From NCBI RefSeq assembly GCF_016756535.1, contig NZ_AP023247.1, positions 4,216,501 to 4,280,500 on the forward strand: a DNA stretch of 64,000 nt. Direction: 5' to 3'. Within the stretch, counting starts at the first letter, position 1. Each line of letters starts with the position of its first letter. The notes under the pieces were generated by a model, which was not told where the DNA came from, did no database searches, and saw only the letters and a program-made list of their open reading frames with translations. Positions 53,992 through 63,266 of this stretch are shown here, piece after piece. This stretch comes from Mesorhizobium sp. 131-2-1 (GTDB taxonomy: Bacteria; Pseudomonadota; Alphaproteobacteria; Rhizobiales; Rhizobiaceae). The position numbers were made by a program, and so were the translations under genes.

Positions 53992-56076
53992 TCAGGTCCC
54001 TCCCCCGGTTCGGGTGGCGACAGCTACGGAGGCTGTTTCCGCAGCCGTCCGCGGCGGCGGGTTGCCTGACGGGACCGACCGCAGCATCGGGAAAATCTTG
54101 GCGAAAACCTCGTCCTTCGGTCCGAATTCGTGCACGCGCCCCAGGTTCATCGCCATGACGAAATCGACGGCGGCCAGCACGTTCGGACGATGGGCGACGA
54201 TAATGACAATGCCGCCACGCTCGCGAACGCCGAGCATTGCGCGGATCAATGCCTGCTCGCCGTCCATGTCGAGATTGGAATTCGGCTCGTCGAGCACCAC
54301 CAGGAACGGATCCCGGTAGAGCGCGCGGGCCAAGGCGATGCGCTGACGCTGCCCGGCCGAAAGAGCCTCGCCATGCTCGCCGATCTCGGTCTCGTAGCCC
54401 TGGCGGAAGCTGACGATCAGCCCATGCGCGCCGGCGGCCTTGGCCGCGGCGATGATCGCGTCCGCATCGGCGTCCGGTTCGAAGCGCGAGATGTTTTCTG
54501 CGACGGTGCCGGCGAACAGTTCCACATCCTGCGGCAGGTAGCCGATATGGCGGCCGCGTTCCTGCGAGGCCCATTGGTCGAGATCGGCGCCGTCGAGCTT
54601 GACGCGGCCGCTGACGGGGTTCCAGGCTCCCACGAGAGCCCGCACCAGGGTGGATTTTCCCGAACCGCTCGGGCCGATGATGCCGAGCCCATGGCCGGCT
54701 TCCATGGCGAAGCTGGCGTCCTGGACCAGCAGCCGCTGCACGCCCGGGGCCGCGATGTGGGCATTTTGCATCACTACGCTGGCGGCCGGCGCCGGCAGCG
54801 GCATCGGTTCGGCCTCGGCGGGCATCGCCGCCAGGATTTTGGTCAACCGCTGCCAGCCCTGGCGCGCGCTTGCGAAACCTTTCCAGTTGGCGATCGCGAG
54901 ATCGACCGGCGCCAGCGCGCGGCCGCTGAGGATGGAAGCGGCGATGATGACGCCCGCCGTCGCCTCCTGTTCGATCACAAGCCAGGCGCCGATGCCGAGC
55001 ATCGACGACTGAAGCAGCATGCGCAGCACTTTCGATACCGCGCCGAAGCTGCCGGCAACGTCGCTGACTTTGCGCTGGTCGGCTATGAATTCGAGATTGG
55101 CATCTTGCCAGCGCGACGCCAGCCCGCCAGCCATGCCCATGGCGGCGACCACTTCAGCATTGCGCGTGCCGGCAGTGATAAGCCCGCCGCGCCGGTTCCC
55201 GCTCAAGGTGGCGGCCGATACCGGTTGTCGCGTCAGCCGCTCGGCAAGCAGGGTCAGCACGACCAGCACCATCGCCCCGAGTAGCGCCGTCACGCCAAGC
55301 ACCCAGTGGAACATGAAGATGATGACCAGGTAGATCGGCATCCATGGCAGGTCGAAAAGCGCCGTCGGACCCATGCCGGACAGGAAGCCGCGCACGCTGT
55401 CGAGATCGCGCATCGGCTGCAGGCTGTCGCCTTCGCGCCCGGCCTTCAGCGGCAGTCTCAGCATCGAGGTATAGACGCGATGGCCGAGCGCCTCGTCGAG
55501 GGCACCGCCGATCCGCACCAGAACCCGCGCCCGCACGAAATCGAGAAAGCCCTGTCCGCAATAGAGGATGACGAGCAGGATCGTGATGCCGACGAGTGTC
55601 GGCAGGCTGCGGCTTGGCAGCACGCGATCATAGACCTCGAGCATGTAGAGCGAGCCTGCAAGCATCAGCACGTTGAGCATGCCGCTGAAGAGCCCGACGG
55701 CGAGGAAGGCCGAGCGGCAGCTGGCGAGTGCCTCGGCGAGCTCCGAGCGAGCGGAGCCGGCCCGCCTATTGCCAACCGGTCTCGACGCCGACGGCTTGCC
55801 GCCTGGCACGATCCGGCGGGGCGTGTCGGCTATGGCGTTCCGCATCGTCTGAAGCGCGTCAGCGCGGGCGCGAAATATGGCCAGTATGCCGAAACCCGCC
55901 AGCGCCAAGGCGAGGAGCATCGGCCCTATTGATACATGCCGGCCGGGGCCAAAGAGAAAGTATCCGACAACGCATGCGACCAGCGTCAGGCCAAAAAGCC
56001 TCACGTTCGCCTGCGCCGAACCAAATCTCGCTTTGCCGATCCACCGGAGCGGCGCTCTACTGAACCCCACGGCCAC
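53992..56076 (-). CDS. Type I secretion ABC transporter (PrtD family) with N-terminal extension
   Basis: 694 aa from a GTG start; a nearby GTG at 56070 is equally possible. PrtD proteins usually begin near the segment ELAEALASCRSAFLAVGLFSGMLN; here about 110 residues precede it, with two extra transmembrane helices (LFGLTLVACVVGYFLF, MLLALALAGFGILAIF). Then six-helix ABC core and ATPase: Walker A GPSGSGKS, signature LSAGQRQ, Walker B LVVLDEPNSNLD, switch His in IVAHRP. First gene of the operon with the adaptor and adhesin. Confidence 0.93.
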   Translation of the reverse strand: MAVGFSRAPLRWIGKARFGSAQANVRLFGLTLVACVVGYFLFGPGRHVSIGPMLLALALAGFGILAIFRARADALQTMRNAIADTPRRIVPGGKPSASRPVGNRRAGSARSELAEALASCRSAFLAVGLFSGMLNVLMLAGSLYMLEVYDRVLPSRSLPTLVGITILLVILYCGQGFLDFVRARVLVRIGGALDEALGHRVYTSMLRLPLKAGREGDSLQPMRDLDSVRGFLSGMGPTALFDLPWMPIYLVIIFMFHWVLGVTALLGAMVLVVLTLLAERLTRQPVSAATLSGNRRGGLITAGTRNAEVVAAMGMAGGLASRWQDANLEFIADQRKVSDVAGSFGAVSKVLRMLLQSSMLGIGAWLVIEQEATAGVIIAASILSGRALAPVDLAIANWKGFASARQGWQRLTKILAAMPAEAEPMPLPAPAASVVMQNAHIAAPGVQRLLVQDASFAMEAGHGLGIIGPSGSGKSTLVRALVGAWNPVSGRVKLDGADLDQWASQERGRHIGYLPQDVELFAGTVAENISRFEPDADADAIIAAAKAAGAHGLIVSFRQGYETEIGEHGEALSAGQRQRIALARALYRDPFLVVLDEPNSNLDMDGEQALIRAMLGVRERGGIVIIVAHRPNVLAAVDFVMAMNLGRVHEFGPKDEVFAKIFPMLRSVPSGNPPPRTAAETASVAVATRTGGGT

Positions 56077-56379
56077 GACTCGCCTTTCACATCCCCGGGC
56101 GCGTCAGTTGCCGCCGTTGGCATGATGGCCGCGCAAGGCTGCCCAAACACCATGCCAAGGGGCGCTGAGATCAGCGCCTACTCCGTAAAGGGAGGATTTG
56201 CATAGCGTCGAGCAAGCCGCACCAACTGCTCTGGCCGGCGAGTGGCGGCTCTCGACGGCTTACTGCTCAAGGATGACGGCGACGGCGGCGAAAATGCCGC
56301 AATGCGATTCCTACCCTAGTAGCGCCGTTACTCGTTGTTGCCGGTCGGGAGGCTTTTCACGCTACTCTTATATTAGCAC

Positions 56380-56408
56380 ATTATTAACTCTACCGGTGCG
56401 TGCGTCAA
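56380..56408 (-). promoter_or_regulatory. Candidate sigma70-type promoter of the type I secretion operon
   Basis: On the minus strand TTGACG (56408-56403), a 17-base spacer, then AATAAT (56385-56380). It drives leftward, leaving a leader of about 300 bases before the ATPase gene. Spacing and -35 are near consensus. Confidence 0.5.
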
Positions 56409-56475
56409 CGGGCATTTCTGTAAAGAATTGGTGACAAGACCGAAGCCTGTGCGCGAAATGCGGCCAGCCAGCATA

Positions 56476-56497
56476 AAGAATACTTGACGTTATTCTT
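56476..56497. promoter_or_regulatory. Inverted repeat in the secretion-operon intergenic region
   Basis: AAGAATA-N8-TATTCTT, a 7-bp perfect inverted repeat about 70 bp upstream of the candidate -35. Its spacer contains CTTGACG. Suits a dimeric regulator; the protein is unknown. Confidence 0.4.
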
Positions 56498-56601
56498 AGG
56501 TCCACCCTTATGGGAGACCTATGCGCTGCGCCATCAGACTTCAGGCGTCGGACCTAGGTCGCCCTCCCATCCGTCTAAAGGGAGGCAACCGCGAGGGTCT
56601 C

Positions 56602-57468
56602 TCAGACCACCTTCTTCTTGCTCCGCCTGCCGCCATGCGCGTTCACCGCCTTCTCGACGGCGCGCTTCAATTCGTCCTTGATCTCAACCGTCTCGGCCAT
56701 CAGCGCCTCGATCTTGAGGAAATCGAGCACGCGGTACTTCGACACGTTCGGGCGGATCAGTATGTCGGGGGGGCACTGCCGCAACTTGTTGGCGATGATC
56801 GACTGCATCATCAGCTGCGTGGCGCCGTACATCAGGTCGACGGTGGTCGGGTGCCGGCGCTCGGCCTCGCTCGGCGCGCCGACAACATCGATGGCGATGA
56901 TGATGTCGGCATCCTTTTCGATGAGGTCGAAGGGCACGGGGTTGTAGATGCCGCCGTCGATCAGCACGCGGCCGTCGCGCGTAACCGGGCGGAACACGGC
57001 GGGGATGGCCGCCGAGGCGGCCAATGCCGAGTGCAGGTCGCCATCCTCGAAGACGGCGAGCTTGTGGCCGAAATAGTCGGTCGCCGTCACTTTCAGCGGG
57101 ATCTTCAACTCCGCGAAGGTTTCCGGGATGGCGTCGGGCAGGAAGGATTTCAGGATGCGCTCGACATTGAACTGGCTGACGCGGATGCCGTTCTGCATGG
57201 CCTCGGCGATGGTTCCCGGTCTTGCCCGCCACATGCGCGAGGCCACCTCGGCGCGGCTGCCGAGGATCGTACGGGCATAGGCGTGGATCTCCGCCCCGGT
57301 CATGCCAGAGGCCATGCCGGCGCCCATGATGGCGCCTATGGAGGAGCCGGCGATCGCCACCGGCCTGATGCCGAGCTCGTCCAGCGCCTCGATGGCGTGG
57401 ATGTGCGCGAGACCCCGCGCACCGCCGCCGCCGAAGGCAACGCCGAAGGTGGGACCGCCGCTAGCCAT
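56602..57468 (-). CDS. Patatin-like phospholipase (RssA/YlbK type)
   Basis: 288 aa, cytoplasmic. Patatin signature: oxyanion GGGGARGLAHI, nucleophile Ser43 in GSSIG, catalytic Asp171 in LIDGGIYNPVP. Ends in a basic RRSKKKVV tail. Length matches bacterial single-domain patatins. Acts on acyl esters of phospholipids or similar. Follows the M16 gene on the minus strand, 27 bp after its stop, and could share its transcript. Confidence 0.9.
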   Translation of the reverse strand: MASGGPTFGVAFGGGGARGLAHIHAIEALDELGIRPVAIAGSSIGAIMGAGMASGMTGAEIHAYARTILGSRAEVASRMWRARPGTIAEAMQNGIRVSQFNVERILKSFLPDAIPETFAELKIPLKVTATDYFGHKLAVFEDGDLHSALAASAAIPAVFRPVTRDGRVLIDGGIYNPVPFDLIEKDADIIIAIDVVGAPSEAERRHPTTVDLMYGATQLMMQSIIANKLRQCPPDILIRPNVSKYRVLDFLKIEALMAETVEIKDELKRAVEKAVNAHGGRRSKKKVV

Positions 57469-57495
57469 TGCTTGCCATCTTCCCGCCCCTTGGCC

Positions 57496-58797
57496 TCATC
57501 CCTTGCTTCCCAGCGGTGGACCGACGACCATTATGGCGGGATCGGGCGACAAAAGCTTCCTCGCCGCCGCCTTGACGTCGGCGATCGTCACCGCGTTGAT
57601 GAGGGCCGCGCGGCGCTGCAGATAGTCGATGCCGAGATTGTCGAGCTGCAGTTCCAGCAGCGTCGCGGCGATGGAGCCGGACGAGTCCAGATTGTTGATG
57701 GCATAGGCACCGATCATGTATTTCTTGGCCGCCTCGAGTTCAGCTTCGGTCGGGCCCTGCTCCGCCAATTCCTTCACCACCTTGCGCACCAGAGCGAGCG
57801 TCTCGGCGGCGCGGTCCGAGCGCGTCGCGGTGGTGATGACCAATGCGTTGGAATGTTGGTGGTCGATCAGGTTGGAATCGACGCCATAGGCAAGGCCGCG
57901 CTTTTCGCGCACCTCGTCGTAGAGGCGCGAGGTGAAGGTGCCGCCCCCGAGGATATCGTTCATCAGCACCGCGGCGAAGAAATCCGGCGCGCTGCGCTTC
58001 ACGCCGGGATAGGCCAGCTGCAGCGAGGTCTGCGGCAGATCGTAATCGACCTCGAGCTGCTGTCCCAGCTTCGGCTGGGTGTCGGCGATCGGGCTGAGCG
58101 CCTGTTTCTCCGGCAGGTCGCCAAACAGTTGGTCGAGCTTCCGCTTCAGGGTCGCCGCGTCGATGTCGCCGACCACGGCGACATGCAGGCCGTCGCGGGC
58201 GAAACTTGCCTTGTGGAAAGCGCCGAGGTCCTGCGGCGTGATCGCGGCGATGCTCTGCCTGGTGCCTTCGTCTGGCCTCGAATAGGGGTGCTCGCCATAG
58301 ATCGCGCTTAGCCATTTGCGCTGGGCGATCGCGTTGGGGTCGCGCTCGTTGGCGATGATGCCCGACAACACCTGGGCGCGCACGCGGTCGAGCGGCGTCT
58401 GATCGAAACGCGGCTTGTTGACGGCAAGCGTCAAAAGGTCGAAGGCGGCGTCCTTCTCTTCCGACAGCATGCGCATCGAGCCATAGGTGCCGTCGCGCTG
58501 CGCGTCGAAGCTCATCTCGGCGCCGGCATCGTCGAGCTTGACCTGGAAGGCGTCGCTGTCGAGGTCGCCGGCGCCCTCGTCGAACAGGCCGCTCATCAGA
58601 TTGGCCAGTCCCTCCTTGCCGACCGGATCCTGCGCGGCACCACCGTCGAAGACGAAGCGGATGGCGACGATCGGCACCGTATGATCCTCGACCAGCCAGG
58701 CGGTGATGCCTTTTTCAGATTTCACCTCCTGGATGTTCATTGCGGCACGGGCGGCAAGCGCCGGCAGGACGAGGAACAGAGCGGAGAGAAGAAGCAT
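57496..58797 (-). CDS. M16-family peptidase-like protein, non-catalytic partner
   Basis: 433 aa from the ATG at 58797. Signal peptide MLLLSALFLVLPALAARAA. M16 fold (VRFVFDGGAAQDPVGKEGLANLM, LPQTSLQLAYPG, RLYDEVREKRGLAYGV). The zinc-binding HxxEH is replaced in GLANLMSGLFDEGAG, so it is the inactive half of a pair with the next upstream M16 gene, which has HFFEH. Heterodimeric M16B proteases work that way. The frame is also open from 59004 straight through the palindromic repeat ([12 protein letters not shown], then repeat-encoded residues), see findings. Confidence 0.85.
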   Translation of the reverse strand: MLLLSALFLVLPALAARAAMNIQEVKSEKGITAWLVEDHTVPIVAIRFVFDGGAAQDPVGKEGLANLMSGLFDEGAGDLDSDAFQVKLDDAGAEMSFDAQRDGTYGSMRMLSEEKDAAFDLLTLAVNKPRFDQTPLDRVRAQVLSGIIANERDPNAIAQRKWLSAIYGEHPYSRPDEGTRQSIAAITPQDLGAFHKASFARDGLHVAVVGDIDAATLKRKLDQLFGDLPEKQALSPIADTQPKLGQQLEVDYDLPQTSLQLAYPGVKRSAPDFFAAVLMNDILGGGTFTSRLYDEVREKRGLAYGVDSNLIDHQHSNALVITTATRSDRAAETLALVRKVVKELAEQGPTEAELEAAKKYMIGAYAINNLDSSGSIAATLLELQLDNLGIDYLQRRAALINAVTIADVKAAARKLLSPDPAIMVVGPPLGSKG

Positions 58798-58819
58798 GGC
58801 GAGGGTGCGCAGGGCCTTT

Positions 58820-58965
58820 CCTTCTCCCCTTGTGGGAGAAGGTGGATCGGCGCGTAGCGCCGAGACGGTTGAGGGGTGTTGGACGGAGCGCCGTTGTTGC
58901 CAAGCTGGAACACCCCTCATCCGACCGAGCTTCGCTCGGCCACCTTCTCCCACAAGGGGAGAAGG
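58820..58965. repeat. Palindromic intergenic element, copy 2
   Basis: 146 bp with the same inverted ends and core as the element at 20117-20258. Its right inner stem differs (ccgagcttcgctcgg instead of gtcgccttcggcgac). It lies between the two M16 genes, between codons of an open frame that would form the signal-peptide n-region of the downstream gene. Confidence 0.85.
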
Positions 58966-59000
58966 GAAGAATGCGCGGCGCATCGAAACCAGGCTCATCA

Positions 59001-60356
59001 TCAATTCCCCGCCTGTTGCTGCGGCAGAAGATAGCCCGTCGTCGAATGGTCGAGCACGAGATAACGGGCGGCGACCGTCTTGACCTCATCAGCAGTGACC
59101 TTGCGGATGCGGTCCGGCCATTCCTGGACGTCGCGCGCATTGCCGCCGGTGGCCAGCGTCGCGCCGTACATGTTGGCCATGTCGTCCTGCTTGTCGCGGG
59201 CGAAGATCATCGAGCGGACATAGCGCTGCTTGGCCTTTTCCAGCTCGTCATCGGTGACGCCGTCCCTGGCGATGCGGGCGACCTCGGCGTCGACCGCCGC
59301 TTCGACATCGGCGAGCCTGGCATCGCCGCGCGGCGCGGCGAAGACGGTGAAGTTGGTGGCGTCGAGCATGGTGCCCTGGAAGAAGGCGCCGGCTTCCGCG
59401 GCAATGCCCTGCTTGACCACGAGCTGCTGGTAGAGCCGGCTGCGGTTGCCGCCGCCGAGGATCTCGGCCAGCAGGTCGAGCGCCTCGGCTTCGCCTGGCC
59501 GGGCCGTGTGATAGGACGGTACCACCCATTGCGTCGAGAAGCTCGGCACCGAAACGCGCGCGTCGGTAAGCGTCACCGTGCGTTTGGTGTTCTGCTCGGG
59601 CTCGACCGGGCGGATGCGCGGCGGCAGGTCGGGCCCGCGCGCCACCTTGCCGTAGGTCTTCTCGGCCAGCGCCTTCACCGTGTCCGGCTCGACATCGCCA
59701 GCCACCACCAGCACGGCGTTGTTCGGCCGGTAATACTTGTCATAGAAGGCGATCGCGTCGGTGCGGTTCAGCTGTTCCATCTCCTGCATCCAGCCGATGA
59801 CCGGGATGCGGTAGGGCTGGTTCTGCCAGAGTGTGGCGTCGACCTCCTCGTCCAGCACCGCCTGCGGTTCGTTGTCGATGCGCGAGCGGCGCTCCTCCAG
59901 GATCACGTCCCGTTCGGTCTTGATGACGTCGTCGGTAAGGATGAGATTGCGCATTCGGTCGGCCTCGAAAGCCATCATCTCGCCCAGCGCCGAGGGCGCC
60001 ACCGTCTCGTGGAAGGCGGTGTAGTCGTAGGAGGTGAAGGCGTTGTTGGAGCCGCCGATCTCCGAGACGGCGCGATCGAACTCGCCGGCGGCGTGGTTGC
60101 TCGTCGCCTTGAACATCAGGTGCTCGAAGAAATGCGCGATGCCGGATTTGCCCGCCGGCTCGTCGGCGCTGCCGATCTTGTACCACACCATATGGGTGAC
60201 GATCGGCGCGCGATGATCGGGGATGACCACCACCTCCATGCCGTTGTCGAGCAGGAAATCCGTGACCTTGCCGTCATCGCCGGCGAGTGCGGGGGCGGCA
60301 AACGCCAGCGCGGAGGTGAGCAGCGCCGCGCGCAGCCGTCTGGTGCTCGATGTCAT
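59001..60356 (-). CDS. M16-family zinc metallopeptidase, catalytic partner
   Basis: 451 aa from the ATG at 60356 (GGAG seven bases upstream). Signal peptide [27 protein letters not shown]. Inverted zinc motif His75-Phe-Phe-Glu78-His79 in [11 protein letters not shown], distal Glu in the region ending [19 protein letters not shown]. Periplasmic processing peptidase. Its TGA overlaps the ATG cluster at 59004, the original start region of the second M16 gene. Substrate unknown. Confidence 0.9.
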   Translation of the reverse strand: MTSSTRRLRAALLTSALAFAAPALAGDDGKVTDFLLDNGMEVVVIPDHRAPIVTHMVWYKIGSADEPAGKSGIAHFFEHLMFKATSNHAAGEFDRAVSEIGGSNNAFTSYDYTAFHETVAPSALGEMMAFEADRMRNLILTDDVIKTERDVILEERRSRIDNEPQAVLDEEVDATLWQNQPYRIPVIGWMQEMEQLNRTDAIAFYDKYYRPNNAVLVVAGDVEPDTVKALAEKTYGKVARGPDLPPRIRPVEPEQNTKRTVTLTDARVSVPSFSTQWVVPSYHTARPGEAEALDLLAEILGGGNRSRLYQQLVVKQGIAAEAGAFFQGTMLDATNFTVFAAPRGDARLADVEAAVDAEVARIARDGVTDDELEKAKQRYVRSMIFARDKQDDMANMYGATLATGGNARDVQEWPDRIRKVTADEVKTVAARYLVLDHSTTGYLLPQQQAGN

Positions 60357-60445
60357 CAAATGCTCCGGTTCCGGTTGCGCGACGATAGGCAAGGTTGATA
60401 GGCGAGGCAAAGTGAATTGTTCGTCATTTTCGAGGCGGTGTTCGG

Positions 60446-60475
60446 TTCCTCGCCCCCGCGGAGCGGGGGAGAGGA
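60446..60475. terminator. GC-rich hairpin downstream of rsmD
   Basis: Stem tcctc-g-cccccgc / gcggggg-aga-gga around a short loop. It lies just 3' of rsmD (minus strand) without a U-run. May be a Rho-assisted terminator or part of a rhizobial palindrome (cgcccccgcggagcggggga is common in such elements). Confidence 0.45.
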
Positions 60476-60492
60476 AGCCAATCGCGACGCCC

Positions 60493-61047
60493 TCACCCGA
60501 CCTCGATGAACCGGATCACCGTCTCGCCGTAACCGCGCTCGTCGACCACGGCGAACCCTTCCCCGGCTTCGAACGGCGCGGACGCCGCTTCCTCGACCAC
60601 GCAGAGCGCGCCGGGCAGCAGCCAGCCGCCTTGCCTCGCGGAGCGCAACGCGCGCTCGCCCATGCCCTTGCCGTAAGGTGGGTCGGCGAAGATCAGGCCG
60701 AAGGCGGCAAGCGTGCCAGCCTCTCCCAGAGCGGTGGCGTCGCGCCGGAAAATCTTGGTGCGGCCGGTGAGCCCGAACGCCTCGACATTGCCGCGGATCA
60801 GGCCGCGTCCCTCGGCCGATTCCTCGATGAAGACGCCATAGGCAGCGCCGCGCGACAGCGCCTCAAGCCCGAGCGCGCCGGTGCCCGCGAAGAGGTCGAG
60901 CACGCGCGCGCCGTCGAGCTTGTCGGCGAAGCGGTGCGCCAGCACGTTGAACACCGCCTCGCGGGTGCGGTCGGTGGTCGGACGGATGGCATTGCTGCGT
61001 GGCGTCGCCAGCGGGCGCCCGCGAAACTCGCCACCGACGATCCTCAT
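60493..61047 (-). CDS. rsmD: 16S rRNA (guanine(966)-N(2))-methyltransferase
   Basis: 184 aa. Starts [16 protein letters not shown], the RsmD opening. SAM motif [19 protein letters not shown] (51-60 core) and catalytic DPPY at 122-125. Methylates N2 of G966 in 16S rRNA near the decoding region. Overlaps the stop of the pseudouridine synthase gene by 4 bp. The conserved order tadA / pseudouridine synthase / rsmD is a core rhizobial arrangement. Confidence 0.93.
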   Translation of the reverse strand: MRIVGGEFRGRPLATPRSNAIRPTTDRTREAVFNVLAHRFADKLDGARVLDLFAGTGALGLEALSRGAAYGVFIEESAEGRGLIRGNVEAFGLTGRTKIFRRDATALGEAGTLAAFGLIFADPPYGKGMGERALRSARQGGWLLPGALCVVEEAASAPFEAGEGFAVVDERGYGETVIRFIEVG

Positions 61048-63086
61048 CTGGTGCGGGGACCCTTGGGGCCACCACGCGGCCTGTCACCACCAGGCCTGCC
61101 GCCGCCTTCCGGGCGGTCGCCTCGCGGCTTGCCGTACGGCTTGGCGCCGCCGGGCTTGCCATAAGCCGGCTTGAACGAGGCCTTGCGCGCCTTGGCATCG
61201 GCCGCCTTGGCCGCATCGGCCTCCGCCCTGCCCTTGCCGATCGGACGCGCGCCGGGCGCCATCCAGACATTGGCCTTGCGCTGGCCGGGCGGCTCGATCG
61301 GCCGCTGCTCTCGCTCGGATTTCTTGCCGCCGAAACCACCACGGGGTTTGTCGCCAAAACCGCCACGCGGCTTGTCGCCAAAGCCGCCGCGCTCGGGTTT
61401 CGGACCGCGCTCGCCGAACGCCCGGTCGGGCTTCGTCGACAGCTTGCCCAGCGCTTCGTCGCGGCTGCCCTCGCGGCGCTTGCGCGCCTTGATCAGGCCG
61501 CCCTCGCCGATCGGCCGGCGGTCGCCGTCGCGCGAGAATTTCGGCGGTTCGGCCTCCTCGCGGCGCGGCTCGGTGCGGCGCACCGGCCTGTTGGAGAAGG
61601 GTTTTGCAATCTCGGCGTCGAAATTGGCGCCGGATTCCTCGATCAGGCGCTCGCCGAGCTGCTCACGCAGCACGCGGCCCTTGATCTCCAGCACATGGCC
61701 CTCGGCCAAGTCCTCGAGCTGGAACGGCCCGTAGGAGATGCGGATCAGCCGCGTCACTTCGAGGCCGAGCGCGCCGAGGATGTTCTTGACCTCGCGGTTC
61801 TTGCCTTCGCGCAGGCCGATCGTCAGCCAGGCGTTGGTGCCCTGCTCGCGGTCGAGGCTGGCTTCGATCGCGCCATAGAAGACGCCGTCGACGGCGATGC
61901 CTTCGCGCAAGCCCGCGAGCGCGCTTTCCTCGACCTTGCCGTGGACGCGCACGCGGTAGCGCCTGAGCCAGCCGGTGGCCGGCAATTCGAGCACGCGCGA
62001 CAGGCCGCCGTCATTGGTGAGCAGCAGCAGCCCTTCGGTGTTGATATCGAGGCGGCCGATGGTCATCAGCCGCGGCAGTTCGGCCGGCAGCACGTCGAAG
62101 ACGGTCTTGCGGCCCTCGGGATCGCGGTTGGTGGTGACGACGCCGGCGGGCTTGTGGAACAGGAACAGCCTTGTGCGCTCGATCGGCGGGATCTCCATGC
62201 CATCGAGATGGATGATGTCGTTGGGCATGACGTTGAAGGCCGGCGAGGACAGCACCCGGCCATTGACCTTGACGCGGCCGGCGGCGATCAGTTCCTCGGC
62301 GTCGCGGCGGGAGGCAAGGCCGGCGCGGGCAAGCCGCTTGGCGATGCGCTCGCCGGCTTCCTCAGTTGCCTCGGCGGGGCGCGGCCGCGGCTTGAAGCCG
62401 CCGGCTGATGCGCCTTGCGGCCGGTCACCAAAGTCACGCTTGGGGCGATCGCTGAAGTCGCGCTTGGGACGATCCGCGAAGTCGCGTTTCGGGCGATCCG
62501 CGAAATCCCGCTTCGGGCGATCGCCAAAATCACGCTTGGGCCGGTCGAAACGCTTCTCGCCGCCCTCGCCTGAGGCGGCCATCGGCCGGTCGCCGCGCGG
62601 CGCATAGGGCTTGCGCGGTCCCTTCTCGTAAGACTTGCCTTCGGGGCGGGGCTTGCGGAACGGCTTTTCGCCGCGCGACGCAGCCCCCTCGCTCGCCTCA
62701 CGCGGCTTGTACTCGCGCTTGAAGTCGCGCGCCGGTCGCTCGCCGTCGGCTGTCATCGGCCGGTCGCCGCGCGGCGCGTAGGGCTTGCGCGGTCCCTCGC
62801 GCTTCTCGAAGGGCTTGCCTTCAGGGCGCGGCCCTTTGCGGAACGGCTTTTCCGCCCGAGCCTCACCAACCTCGCGAGGACGGTCGTCGCTCTTGAAATT
62901 GCGCTTTGGCCGCTCGCCTTCGGCGGCCATCGGCCGGTCGCCACGCGGCGCGTAAGGCTTCTTGGCGCCGAAGGACGGCTTGCCGCCTTTGCCCGCGGCG
63001 CCGTCGCGGCTGCGCGATCCCGCGGCTTTCGGGCCGCCCCTGACCGGACCCTTCTTAGGTCGGAATTTCTTGTCGTTGTCGTCCAT
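61044..63086 (-). CDS. rluB: RluB/RsuA-family pseudouridine synthase with long disordered tails
   Basis: 680 aa from the ATG at 63086; upstream frame is open but the ATG gives MDDNDKKFRPKK. Core: S4 RNA-binding domain (about 250-310, RLARAGLASRRDAEELIAAGRVKVNG) and catalytic domain with Asp in IGRLDINTEGLLLL. E. coli RluB is about 290 aa; here about 240 residues precede and about 160 follow. The N-tail repeats KPYAPRGDRPM (four times) and KRDFADRPKRDF; the C-tail repeats GGFGDKPRG. Basic, Gly/Arg/Asp-rich RNA-binding tails. It targets 23S rRNA uridine near 2605 if RluB-like. Confidence 0.85.
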   Translation of the reverse strand: MDDNDKKFRPKKGPVRGGPKAAGSRSRDGAAGKGGKPSFGAKKPYAPRGDRPMAAEGERPKRNFKSDDRPREVGEARAEKPFRKGPRPEGKPFEKREGPRKPYAPRGDRPMTADGERPARDFKREYKPREASEGAASRGEKPFRKPRPEGKSYEKGPRKPYAPRGDRPMAASGEGGEKRFDRPKRDFGDRPKRDFADRPKRDFADRPKRDFSDRPKRDFGDRPQGASAGGFKPRPRPAEATEEAGERIAKRLARAGLASRRDAEELIAAGRVKVNGRVLSSPAFNVMPNDIIHLDGMEIPPIERTRLFLFHKPAGVVTTNRDPEGRKTVFDVLPAELPRLMTIGRLDINTEGLLLLTNDGGLSRVLELPATGWLRRYRVRVHGKVEESALAGLREGIAVDGVFYGAIEASLDREQGTNAWLTIGLREGKNREVKNILGALGLEVTRLIRISYGPFQLEDLAEGHVLEIKGRVLREQLGERLIEESGANFDAEIAKPFSNRPVRRTEPRREEAEPPKFSRDGDRRPIGEGGLIKARKRREGSRDEALGKLSTKPDRAFGERGPKPERGGFGDKPRGGFGDKPRGGFGGKKSEREQRPIEPPGQRKANVWMAPGARPIGKGRAEADAAKAADAKARKASFKPAYGKPGGAKPYGKPRGDRPEGGGRPGGDRPRGGPKGPRTR

Positions 63087-63108
63087 GTGGCCTTTGCCTG
63101 TTTGCGCT

Positions 63109-63201
63109 GCTACAGCGTGGCGCATCCTTTCGGGCGCGCAAAGGACGCTGTAGCACTTTGATTTGGCGCATGATCGTTTCCGAAAACCGAGTCCGATTTT
63201 C
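63109..63201. repeat. Rhizobial palindromic repeat upstream of the pseudouridine synthase gene
   Basis: Outer stem gctacagcgt / acgctgtagc (63109-63154) with an inner cctttcg...aaagg, followed by gcgcatgatcgtttccgaaaac and a cgaaaa/ttttcg palindrome (63180-63201). The last block matches a widespread repeat of rhizobial genomes by memory (catgat-tttccgaaaaccg). It lies in the divergent spacer with tadA. Confidence 0.6.
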
Positions 63202-63266
63202 GAGGTTAGGCGCTAGATAACAGGATCGCTGTCGGGTGGCGAGGAGATAATCGGAATGGAAACCGC

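Larger units (their letters stand above)
56077..56601. other. 525-bp AT-richer intergenic region upstream of the secretion operon
   Basis: No convincing gene. Contains a good minus-strand promoter (56380-56408) and an inverted repeat (56476-56497), both listed separately. The stretch 56350-56510 is clearly lower in GC than its flanks, which often marks regulated or acquired loci. Confidence 0.5.

Noticed and set aside
57496..57600. Treating the second M16 protein as an active peptidase
   Set aside because: The HxxEH zinc motif is absent; it should be the partner of the active subunit.
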